Source: Algicola sagamiensis DSM 14643 (lineage in GTDB: Bacteria > Pseudomonadota > Gammaproteobacteria > Enterobacterales > Alteromonadaceae). From it: a DNA stretch of 64,000 nucleotides. The stretch is taken from positions 1 to 64,000 of the forward strand of contig NZ_KB894507.1 of assembly GCF_000374485.1 (NCBI RefSeq). Direction: 5' to 3'. Positions within the stretch are counted from its first letter, which is position 1. Each line of letters starts with the position of its first letter. The translations under genes were made by a program, and so were the position numbers. Below are positions 19,017 to 28,600 of this stretch, one piece after another. A model generated the notes under the pieces. The model was not told where the DNA came from. It worked only from the letters and a program-made list of their open reading frames with translations, and did no database searches.

Positions 19017-19562
19017 ATGGCTGAGTCAAGAGCAAAAGCATCGAATCAGTCTCAAGCTGTAGATGAGGTTGTCGAAGAAACCCCATCTGAGAACCTAGAA
19101 AGTAAAGAGGCACAAGCCCTCCAAATCGTCAGTAAATATACTGGCTGGGGCGCAGGCGCTGGTGTTATTCCCTTCCCTGTTTGGGACGTTGTCGCTATCG
19201 GCGGTGTCCAAATCGTCATGCTCAAAGAGTTGTTCGAACTCTATGGCGTTCCATTTTCCGAAACTAAAGCACGCTCCGTAGTTAGTGTCTTGCTTGGCAG
19301 TATTTCGCCAACTTTACTCGCAGGTGTCACCGCTGCCACACTGTTCAAAGTCGTCCCTGTTGTGGGCCACGCATTGGCAGCCCTTTCGTTGCCGATTCTT
19401 GCATCTGCAGCGACCTACGCTGTTGGTAAAGTCATGACCGATCACCTTGAGCAAGGTGGCACATTAGAAGACTTTGATGCAAAAGCTGCAAAAAAAGAGT
19501 TCAACGACAACCTTGAAGAAGGCAAACAGGCCGCAAAAGCAGCCGTGAAAGGAACAGCTTAA
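19017..19562 (+). CDS. DUF697-like small membrane protein
   Basis: This 181-residue protein has an acidic N-terminal tail (about 40 residues), then the block SKYTGWGAGAGVIPFPVWDV and AIGGVQIVMLKELFELYGV. Hydrophobic segments follow at about residues 95-140, and the C-terminal tail is charged and probably helical (DFDAKAAKKEFNDNLEEGKQ). The GAGxIPxPxxD...QxxMLxxLxxxYG pattern is that of DUF697 proteins, which are membrane-associated and often linked to GTPases or stress functions. An AGGAGA ribosome binding site precedes the ATG. It is the first plus-strand gene of the biosynthetic block, 108 bases ahead of the next gene. Whether it belongs to the pathway is unclear. Confidence 0.78.
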   Translation: MAESRAKASNQSQAVDEVVEETPSENLESKEAQALQIVSKYTGWGAGAGVIPFPVWDVVAIGGVQIVMLKELFELYGVPFSETKARSVVSVLLGSISPTLLAGVTAATLFKVVPVVGHALAALSLPILASAATYAVGKVMTDHLEQGGTLEDFDAKAAKKEFNDNLEEGKQAAKAAVKGTA

Positions 19563-19586
19563 AGTTCTCTTCTTCTTTTTGTTACT

Positions 19587-19638
19587 GCTGAAAAGTATAA
19601 ATTTGAGCAAAACCATGGGCTGATAAAGGCTTTTCAGC
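19587..19638 (+). repeat. Inverted repeat between two small membrane-protein genes
   Basis: GCTGAAAAG (19587-19595) is inverted at 19630-19638 (CTTTTCAGC) with a 34-base interior. It could be a weak transcript-folding or processing element. There is no T-run, so it is not a standard terminator. Confidence 0.35.
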
Positions 19639-19670
19639 TGTAACCCTGTTGACTATGTCAGAGGCTTGGA

Positions 19671-19901
19671 ATGGCATTAATTTATTTTGTTTTCTACGTA
19701 CTATTTTGTTGTGCTATTGGCGCTGCGGGAAAAGAGCAGCCATTGGGTTTCGTTGGTTATGCGTTAATCTCGTTCTTCCTTACCCCTCCTGTTGGTTTAG
19801 CCGTTTTACTGGTCATGCTTTTGTATACAAAGGCAGCGGCAAAGCAGCAGGTGGAAGGACATGCCACAACGCAGATCGGATCGGACCAGATCCAAAAATA
19901 A
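19671..19901 (+). CDS. Small two-helix membrane protein
   Basis: A 76-residue protein with two hydrophobic helices (about residues 3-18 and 26-51) separated by the short loop GAAGKEQPLGF, and a polar Gln-rich tail. It resembles many short inner-membrane hypothetical proteins and I do not recognise a family. A GGA-type ribosome binding site lies close to the ATG. It lies between the DUF697-like gene and the exporter on the same strand. An alternative frame at 19649-19927 encodes a less plausible, Cys- and Trp-rich product, which I discounted. Confidence 0.6.
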   Translation: MALIYFVFYVLFCCAIGAAGKEQPLGFVGYALISFFLTPPVGLAVLLVMLLYTKAAAKQQVEGHATTQIGSDQIQK

Positions 19902-19945
19902 CAATAATGACCAGGGTTCACTCCTAAGGTTTGTGTGCAATAAAT

Positions 19946-19968
19946 AGCAGTCATGAGTCTGCTTTTTT
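19946..19968 (+). terminator. Weak terminator or attenuator just ahead of the exporter gene
   Basis: AGCAG (19946-19950) pairs with CTGCT (19959-19963) around 8 bases, followed by six Ts. The stem is only five pairs, so it would at most reduce read-through into the exporter gene, which starts 10 bases later. Confidence 0.4.
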
Positions 19969-19977
19969 AGGCTTGTT

Positions 19978-21600
19978 ATGGATTTAATTCGCTTTTTTAT
20001 TTCTAGTTCTCAAATACCAAAATCGAAGCTAGTTTTTCATTCTCTACTTGCTGGTATAACTAACGTTCTTGTTTTAGCACTTCTGAATAGCGCAGCACAG
20101 AATGCTTCCAACAAGACCGCAGAAGTTATTCTTTTTGTTCTGTTTACCATTAACGTTATCATATTTGTCCTGTCACAAAAGTTTATCTGGCGCACATCTA
20201 TTCAGGAAATTGAGCACCTCGTTCATACCATTCGCCTGCGCCTAATCCACAAAATTGCTGGCTGTCAGCTTGAAAAGATTGAGAGGACTGGGAAGTCCGA
20301 GCTATATGCTGCTATCAACCAACATGCATATACGATCACTCTCTCTGCAATGCCTGTGATCATTTCGATTCAAAGTGCCATTCTCATCATGTTCACCCTG
20401 ATTTATATCATGACCCTTTCATTGGTTGCCTTTGTATTGACCGTCTGCTTTTTAACTGCGGCAGTGTATTTTGCTGTTCAACGAAGTCGTCGGGCAAAAG
20501 TGCGATTGGATGTTGCAATTCACAAAGAAAAAGGAGCTTACGCAACCATCAATGATCTTTTGGAAGGATTCAAAGAAGTGAAACTTCATGATGATCGACA
20601 ACAAGATCTTACTGAATTCATTGATTATCTCTCTGAAGGCGCAAAAGATAGTCGAACGACTGCCAATCAACAAATGGCGCTCAATTATATCAGCACACAA
20701 ACGTCCTTCTATCTAATGATTGCATTTATGATTTTTCTAATCCCAATCATTGGACCGGATACATTCCCAGAAGACGTGATTAAAGTCACAACGGCAGCAA
20801 TTTTCATTATCGGTCCGATTAATAGCATCATTTCAATTTTACCAAGTTTTACCAACGCACAAGCTTCGCTTCACTTTATTCAACGTGTTGATAACTTACT
20901 TGAAAAAAGTCAAGAAGGTGACATCGGGCACAATGTGGTTTTGCCACCATTTGAAAAACTCACTTTGAAGGATGTGTGTTATTTCTATCAGGGCCAGGAT
21001 GAAGACCCAGGGTTTCAGGTGGGCCCTGTGAATCTTGAGATAAAAGCAAATGAAATCGTCTTTTTTACGGGTGGAAATGGTTCAGGAAAAACAACATTAC
21101 TCAAGTCTCTCGTTGGCTTATACCAGATAAAATCAGGTGTGATCGAATATAACGGTTCCCCAATTCGCTCTGATCAGTTACGGGCTTTTCGGAATCAATT
21201 CACAGGTATATTTTCAGATTATCACCTGTTTAAGCGGTTTTATGGACTTGGAAATGTCGACCCAGACGAAGCAAAAGAACTGCTTGATTTGCTTCAACTC
21301 GAACAAAAAACATCGATTTCTGAAGATGAGTTTATTACACAAAACCTTTCTACAGGACAGAGAAAGCGACTGGCGCTCGTCGTCGCAATCCTTGAAAAGC
21401 GACCAGTTTTAATTTTGGATGAATGGGCAGCAGATCAAGATCCAACATTCCGAGCCATTTTTTATCAGAAAATCCTCCCTAAATTGAAAGCACAAGGTCG
21501 AACCATTATCGCCATCACCCATGATGAAAAATACTTCGATTGTTCGGATCAACGTTTTCATTTAGTCGAGGGAAAAATCTCGCAACAACATGAATCCTAA
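19978..21600 (+). CDS. Cyclic-peptide/siderophore-type ABC exporter (SyrD/PvdE family)
   Basis: A 540-residue fused transporter: six membrane helices in about residues 1-310, then a nucleotide-binding domain. Walker A is GGNGSGKTTLLK near residue 367. The signature motif is LSTGQRKRLAL, and Walker B is PVLILDEWAADQDP. The Thr in LSTGQ, the EWAADQDP ending and the length are all typical of the SyrD/PvdE cyclic-peptide transporter family. These half-transporters act as dimers in the inner membrane and move lipopeptides or siderophore precursors to the periplasm. Its position directly upstream of the PKS/NRPS genes, 32 bases before the SPFH gene, makes it the probable exporter of the pathway product. 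Confidence 0.92.
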   Translation: MDLIRFFISSSQIPKSKLVFHSLLAGITNVLVLALLNSAAQNASNKTAEVILFVLFTINVIIFVLSQKFIWRTSIQEIEHLVHTIRLRLIHKIAGCQLEKIERTGKSELYAAINQHAYTITLSAMPVIISIQSAILIMFTLIYIMTLSLVAFVLTVCFLTAAVYFAVQRSRRAKVRLDVAIHKEKGAYATINDLLEGFKEVKLHDDRQQDLTEFIDYLSEGAKDSRTTANQQMALNYISTQTSFYLMIAFMIFLIPIIGPDTFPEDVIKVTTAAIFIIGPINSIISILPSFTNAQASLHFIQRVDNLLEKSQEGDIGHNVVLPPFEKLTLKDVCYFYQGQDEDPGFQVGPVNLEIKANEIVFFTGGNGSGKTTLLKSLVGLYQIKSGVIEYNGSPIRSDQLRAFRNQFTGIFSDYHLFKRFYGLGNVDPDEAKELLDLLQLEQKTSISEDEFITQNLSTGQRKRLALVVAILEKRPVLILDEWAADQDPTFRAIFYQKILPKLKAQGRTIIAITHDEKYFDCSDQRFHLVEGKISQQHES

Positions 21601-21632
21601 GAAAGGCAAAAACTTCCGAAATAAGGGCAACT

Positions 21633-22619
21633 ATGTTTTCTAAATTGAAGCACTGGCTAAAAGAGAACAAACTGGAAATCTACATTAGTATCCTTGCCGG
21701 GATCATGCTATTTATCATTTCAATCCCTTCCATGATTGTTACCATTGAAGCTGGTCATGAAGGTGTCATCTGGTATCGATTTTTCGGTGGCACGTCTCTC
21801 AAAAAGGTTTACACGGAAGGCACTAAATTTATTTTCCCTTGGGATAAAATGCATGTCTACAACATGCGTTTAAAAGAGGTCAGTACCAACTACCAAACAC
21901 TTTCAAAAAATGGACTCAATGTTGGTGTCGAAGTGACATTCCGATTCCGTCCAAAGCCTGTGAACCTACCTAAACTTCACAAGTTTATTGGCCCAGATTA
22001 TATCGAAGTGCTGATCTTACCGAAAATTGGATCCCACGTTCGTGAAGTCCTAGCACACTACGAACCTGAAGCACTTTATTCTACGCATCGTCAAGAAATC
22101 GAAAGAAAACTTTTGCAAAATATTCGCAACGATGTTCTTCCTGAGGGTACAAAAACAACAGAGAGCGAAATTGATCGCATGATGCAGTACATTGTTTTTG
22201 AAAATGTATTTATCACCAAAATTGCTTTACCAGAAAGAGTGATCCAAGCCATCGAGGCAAAAGAATCGACCAAACAAAAAGCCATGGCTTACGATCATCG
22301 ACTGGATATTGCAAGAAAGGAAAAAATGCGTAAGCGGATTGAAGCAGAAGGTGTTCGCGATTTTCAAAATACGATCAATGAAGGTATCTCCGATAAATAC
22401 CTGATTTGGAAGGGCATCGAAGCCACACTAGAGCTGGCCAGCTCCCCTAATTCAAAAGTTGTTGTAATTGGATCCGGTGATGATGGGCTCCCCATTATTC
22501 TCGGTGGTGATTACAGCTCTACGATTCGAGATTTACGTCAGGAGAGAAAGGACTCAGAGGAAAAACCAACGCAACAGGATCCGAAAAGTGATCAAAGCGT
22601 TGCCATCAAAACGCAATAA
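21633..22619 (+). CDS. SPFH/prohibitin-family membrane protein
   Basis: A 328-residue protein with one N-terminal membrane helix (about residues 14-37, IYISILAGIMLFIISIPSMI), then a band 7/SPFH domain. Characteristic text is VTIEAGHEGVIWYRFFGG, EGTKFIFPWDKMHVYNMRLK and the strand GLNVGVEVTFRFRP. A charged helical region follows (about 205-250, KESTKQKAMAYDHRLDIARK), where such proteins oligomerise. The C-terminal tail is polar. SPFH proteins form ring or cage scaffolds in membranes that organise proteases and other enzymes. It has a good TAAGGG ribosome binding site and lies between the exporter and the first synthase gene with gaps of only 32 and 26 bases, so it is almost surely co-transcribed with them. 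Confidence 0.88.
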   Translation: MFSKLKHWLKENKLEIYISILAGIMLFIISIPSMIVTIEAGHEGVIWYRFFGGTSLKKVYTEGTKFIFPWDKMHVYNMRLKEVSTNYQTLSKNGLNVGVEVTFRFRPKPVNLPKLHKFIGPDYIEVLILPKIGSHVREVLAHYEPEALYSTHRQEIERKLLQNIRNDVLPEGTKTTESEIDRMMQYIVFENVFITKIALPERVIQAIEAKESTKQKAMAYDHRLDIARKEKMRKRIEAEGVRDFQNTINEGISDKYLIWKGIEATLELASSPNSKVVVIGSGDDGLPIILGGDYSSTIRDLRQERKDSEEKPTQQDPKSDQSVAIKTQ

Positions 22620-22645
22620 AGAATAAAACGTTGAGGATGTCCACC

Positions 22646-25600
22646 ATGACCGCAATCGGTGAAAAAAAGCCCTTGTATGAGGCAATTCAACACCTTTCTG
22701 AACTCAGTACTGGGATTTACGAAATCAATCTGGAACAACAGGTTTCGTTTCATGTATACCCTGACGTTTTACAGGCTGCGACAAAAATTTATCAACAACT
22801 TCGCGCCAATGGTATTCCAAGCGGAACCCCTGTGATTTTTCAGCTGGATACAAGTACCTCGTTCTTAACAACACTCATCGCATGTTTACTCGGTGGTTAT
22901 ATTGCAATCCCACTGGCTAGGGCATCACAAGATATAGCAAGTACCAGCCAAAGAAAGCAACTCACACAGATCCTGCAACAATTGGATACCCCTGTGATTT
23001 TGACACATGAGGCCAATGTTGAAGAGTTTCAAGCTAATGGTGCCACCTCTTTCCTCCGTATTTTTGCATATGAAAGACTTATCGAATCCACATGTCATCA
23101 TGATGACCCTATAATACATGGTGAAGCATCCGATACCTGCATGATTTTATTCACATCCGGAAGTTCTGGACAGCCCAAAGGGGTTGAGCTGACACAAGAG
23201 AACTTAGTGTCGATGATCACTGGAACAGCAACGATGAATGCGTTCCATGATCAAGATGTCACTTTAAACTGGATGCCAATGACCCATGTTGGCTCAATCG
23301 TCTTCTTGGGGCTTCTCCCTCTGTATCTCGAATGCAATCAGATCCATATTCCTACAGCATCAATATTGCATCGTCCACTCTACTGGCTTGAACTCATTGA
23401 ACAATATCGGGCAAGTATCTCCTGGGCACCCAACTTTGCTTTCTCACTGATCAATCAGCAAGCAGAAGTGATCCAGCAACGTGCGCCTGATCTCTCCAGT
23501 ATGCGATTTCTAGTCAATGCTGGTGAGCAGATCGCCGCCCAGACCGTTGATCGTTCATTAGCGATCCTGGAAACACTTGGCTTACCCCACAATGCGCTTC
23601 GACCAGCTTTTGGAATGACTGAGACTTGTTCCGGGATCACTTGGTCAAAAGGACTCACAAGAGAAACTTTAGCTCAATCCCCTTCGTTTATTTCTCTTGG
23701 CGCACCCATTCCCGGAGCCCAAATGCGAGTGACTGATGAATTAGGCACACCATTAAAAGAAGGAGAAATTGGTAGACTTGAACTCACAGGGTCATCGGTC
23801 ACAAACAGTTACCATAAAAATACAGCTCAAAACGAATCATCCTTTTCAGGGCAATGGTTTATCACAGGTGATCTTGCCTTTATTTCTCAAGGTGAACTGT
23901 ACGTTACCGGACGGGAAAAACAAGAAATCATCATGAATGGCATCAATGTTCCTGCGCATGATATTGAAACCTGTGTGGATGAAGTTGACGGGGCATCTCC
24001 CAGTTATACCTGCGCATTTGCTGTCCGAGAGAAAGATACTGGTCTTGAACAACTCGCCATTGTTTTTTCCCCAGCAAATCAAGACGAGTCAACCTGGATA
24101 GCCCTCGTAAAACAGATGAATGGCCATTTAACTCGCCAACTCGGGTTCTTATGTCATTATTTTCTACCACTCAAGACAGAGGATATTCCAAAGACTGCCA
24201 TCGGTAAAATCCAACGGACAAAGCTGATTCAGTCATTTGAATCCGGTCAATTTGACCGATTAGTTGAGCAATACGCAACAACTCAAATACTTTCCAGTAT
24301 TGATGCATCACAATTACCCAGCTCAGAAGTCGAGTGTCAAATCGCTGAGATCTGGCAAGAGATACTTGAGCTTGAACATGTAGGAACACAGTCGAACTTT
24401 TTTGAACTCGGGGGTTACTCCATTTTACTTACCCGCGCACATGCACAGCTTCAATTGCGGTTTGGAACCTTTCCTCTTGACGTGCTCTTTAAATATCCAA
24501 CCATTGAAACGCTGGCGAATTTCTTCTCAACAGAAGAAAGCTTGGAATCACAACTTGAATCTTCCGTCCAAGCTCGTGTTCAGCAAAGAAATGCGTCAAA
24601 TCCACATCAAGATATCGCGATTATTGGTATGAGTTGTCGATTCCCTGGTGCGGATAGTCTTGAGGCTTTTTGGCAAAACTTAATCGAAGGCATTGAATCC
24701 ATTTCATTCTTTGAAGACGAATCGAAAGTCGCCACCTTTATGGATCCAAAGTCGACGAGTCATGTCAATTATGTCAACGCCAGCCCTACTCTGAAAAATG
24801 CTGCTGCATTCGATGCTGAATTCTTTGGATATTCTCAACGTGATGCAGAGTTGATGGACCCACAACATCGAGTTTTTCTGGAGGTCTGCTGGGAGACAAT
24901 GGAGCGTGCAGGCTATAACCCACATGCAGTCAAAGAAGCAATCGGTTTGTATGCTGGTGCCAGTATGAATACCTACCTACTCAACCATGTCATTCAGCAG
25001 CAATTCAATATGGATGAGTTTGACGATCAGCGTGTCATGACGCCAGATTCGATGGGTGGTTTTCAAATGATGGTCGCAAATGATAAGGATTATCTGAACA
25101 CACGCGTTTCATACAAGCTGGATTTGACCGGACCCAGCCTAAACATTCAAACCGCCTGCTCTACGGGTCTTGTTGTTGTTCATCAAGCCCTTCAGAGTAT
25201 TCAGAGTGGTGAATGTGATATGGCCCTTGCAGGCACGACTTCCGTACAATGCCCGCAGGAAGTTGGCCATCTTCACCAAGACAGTATGATCACATCACCG
25301 GATGGACACTGCCGAGCTTTTGATGCAAATGCGAAAGGCACAATATTCGGTAGTGGTGTTGGCTGTGTGCTCCTCAAAAAACTTGATCAAGCGATTGCTG
25401 ATGGTGATCACATTCATGCTGTCATCAAAGGCAGTGCGGTCAATAATGATGGCCTGATGAAGGTCGGCTATATGGCACCAAGTGAAATAGGACAGTCAAA
25501 AGTGTGTCTGGAAGCACTGGAAATTGCCAACATCGACCCTGCAACGATTGGTTTTGTCGAAGCACACGGCACTGGGACAGAGATGGGAGATCCGATTGAA

Positions 25601-28600
25601 GTCGCCAGCTTAACCAATGCTTTTCATGCAAAAACCGATCAAAATCAATACTGTGCCATTGGCTCTGTCAAGACCAACATTGGCCATGCACAAATTTCGT
25701 CCGGTATCGCAGGTCTGATCAAAGCTGCTTGTGCAATAGAACATGCACAGATCCCCCCGACGCTGCATTTTCAAACACCAAACCCACTGATTCCATTTTC
25801 CCAAACACCATTTTATGTGAACACACACTTACAAAACTGGTCTCCTACAGCACACCCAAGACGAGCCTGCGTGAATTCACTTGGCATTGGTGGGACAAAT
25901 GCGCATGTTGTCCTTGAGCAAGCACCAACGCGCCAGGCCGAAAGCAAATGTGCTGAGCATAACGAATGCTCTTATTTGCTCCCGCTCTCGGCAAAAACAC
26001 CAAAAGCTTTACGTGATTTGGTGAGCCGGTATTGTCATTTTCTTTCCCATACCGAGTTTGATTTCGCAGATATCTGTTATACCGCGAGTGTTGGACGAAA
26101 GCATTTCGACCATCGAGTGACTTTTCTTGCACAAGATAAGCAGACACTACTGACTCATGTTCAGCAATGGCTTGCACAAGACCATCAGCCAGACTCTTCT
26201 CAAAGTAACATACCCATTCAGTTCTTATTTACAGGACAAGGGTCACAATATTTTCAAATGGGACAGTCACTTTATGAAAAGTCAGCTGTGTTTCGAAAAA
26301 CAATGGACCGTTGTGATGCAATTTATCAACAACTTCGAAATCAATCACTCCTACCGCTCATTTTTGATTTGGATGATGGTCAGCTCCATGAAACTGTAGA
26401 AACACAGCCCATTCTCTTTGCGATTGAATACAGCCTAGCAACGCTTTGGATGAGTTATGGCGTGAAACCCAATATGTTGATCGGGCATAGTATTGGTGAA
26501 TATTCAGCTGCATGTATTGCGGGCATTTTCTCTTTGGAAGAAGGGATGAAGCTCGTTACGAAGCGAGGTGAGCTGATCCAATCACTCCCCAAAGCAGGAG
26601 AAATGTATGCTGTTTATGCAACACAAGCACAATTAGCACCTTATGTAGCTGAATACGAAAAAGTCAGTTTCGCAGCAATTAACGGCCCGAATAATATCGT
26701 TCTTTCCGGTGAAGTGACTGCCCTCACAGAAATTATCACCCAACTAGAAAAACAAGAAATTGAGTATCAAAAGCTACACACATCCCATGCATTTCATTCA
26801 CCGCTCATGCAGCCTATTGTTGACGCATTTAAAGCAGTTGCAGATACAGTCACATACCACCTTCCCAAAATACCGCTGATCTCAAATATGACTGGGTCGG
26901 TGGAAACAGATAAGTTCTGTGACCCTGCGTATTGGGCCGCACATATTCTCTCCCCTGTCCACTTTGCGAAAGGAGTCAGTCAGCTGAAACCTGGTCTTTG
27001 GTTAGAGGTTGGCCCTAAACCCACTTTGACAAGCATGGCAAAAACATTTTGTTCTGAGAAAAATCAATATTTGCCTTCAATGAGAGTCAACCACGACAGT
27101 TGGCTGGTTCACCTTCAGTCTATTGAATTGTTTTATCGTGCAAATATACAGGTGCAATGGCATCATTTGTTTGAGGCACATCCTGTCTATCGTGTTCCTT
27201 TACCGACCTACCCCTTCCAACATAAGGATTATTGGCTTTCACAAAAGCCAATTAAAACGTCATCTGATCATCTGGATATGCCAATTGAGCATCCGCTCGT
27301 GCATCAAACGATCCATGCCCCCTCAATGAACGCAACCTTCTTCGAAACTGAGTTTTCCGAAGTGAGGCTACCCTTCTTAGCGGAGCATCGTGTATATCAT
27401 CGTATTGTTGTTGCGGGAGCAAATCATATTGCGACGATATTGAGTGCAATTCAGCCTGATCTAAGCCAAACCACTTGTCGCCTTGAGCAACTCATTTTCC
27501 CAGAAGCTCTCGTTATCCCTTCTGAGCAGTCCAAGCATGTTCAAATTATTCTTGAGCCGGATGGTGACAGTCAAAATGTTCAACTCATCAGTTTCAAACC
27601 AGGCTCTTCAAACCAGCATCAGCGCCATTGTGAAGCAACACTGCATCAAAGAAGCGCTCCACGCCATCCACAGCGTGTCGACATCGCTTCGCTTCTTCAT
27701 CGATGCCCAACAAAAATTGGTGCTGATTCTATCTATCGCAGTTTATTGGATAGACAAATTAATTTAGGGCCTCAGTTCCGGTGGATCTCAGATTTGTACC
27801 TTGGTGAAAATGAAGCGCTGGCCGAAATTCGATTGCCGGCAAGTGCCAACATCGATCAACGTATCGCGCTGCACCCAGGTCTCATCGACTCGATGCTTCA
27901 ACCTTCGCTCATGGTTCTGTCGATAAGTGAAGCAACGCAAACCTACGTGCCTTATAGCATGACCTGGTTCGAATGGCTTCGCCCAATACAGTCTTATCCA
28001 CTTTGGAGTCTGACACAGCGAAGAGTCGACGGCACCAGAGAAGTTGCGGATGTTCAATTATTTGATCAAGAAGGAAACTTAGTCGCCAATGCAATTGGGT
28101 TTGAATTCAAGCCAGTCAACCCCGAAGTATTTCTCCAAGAAAAAGCTTTGTCACAAAGCCTTTACCAGCTCCAATGGGACACATTACCTTTACCGCAAAC
28201 ATCACCTGTTCAATCGACGCTCAACTTCATCGCACTCGATGTTCAATCTATGTCAGAAAAGCTACAACCTTATCTGAAGCCCGTTCATACAGCAGAATAT
28301 TGTGCAATGGCAGAAGCATTGGAACAACTTGCCATCTCATACATTCTTCATGCTTTCAATCAGCTTAAACTAAAGTGGCAACCCAATGCTGGCTGGACAG
28401 ACAAAGATATTTTGAACCAAGTCGAAATCATTCCTTTGTATCACCCAATGATCCAGCGACTCTTAATTGTTCTTGAAGAAAAATCAGAGCAAGTGGATCA
28501 CCTTCTGTCTTCACTACTGAATCAAGAAACAATCCAATCATCGATTGCCACCTTAAAACAACGTTTTGGCGAGAAAATTCATGCCGAGCTGTCGTTACTT

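Noticed and set aside
19649-19927. A 92-codon frame overlapping the two-helix membrane protein gene
   Set aside because: Its product is Cys- and Trp-rich without domain character, while the overlapping 76-residue frame has clean membrane helices.
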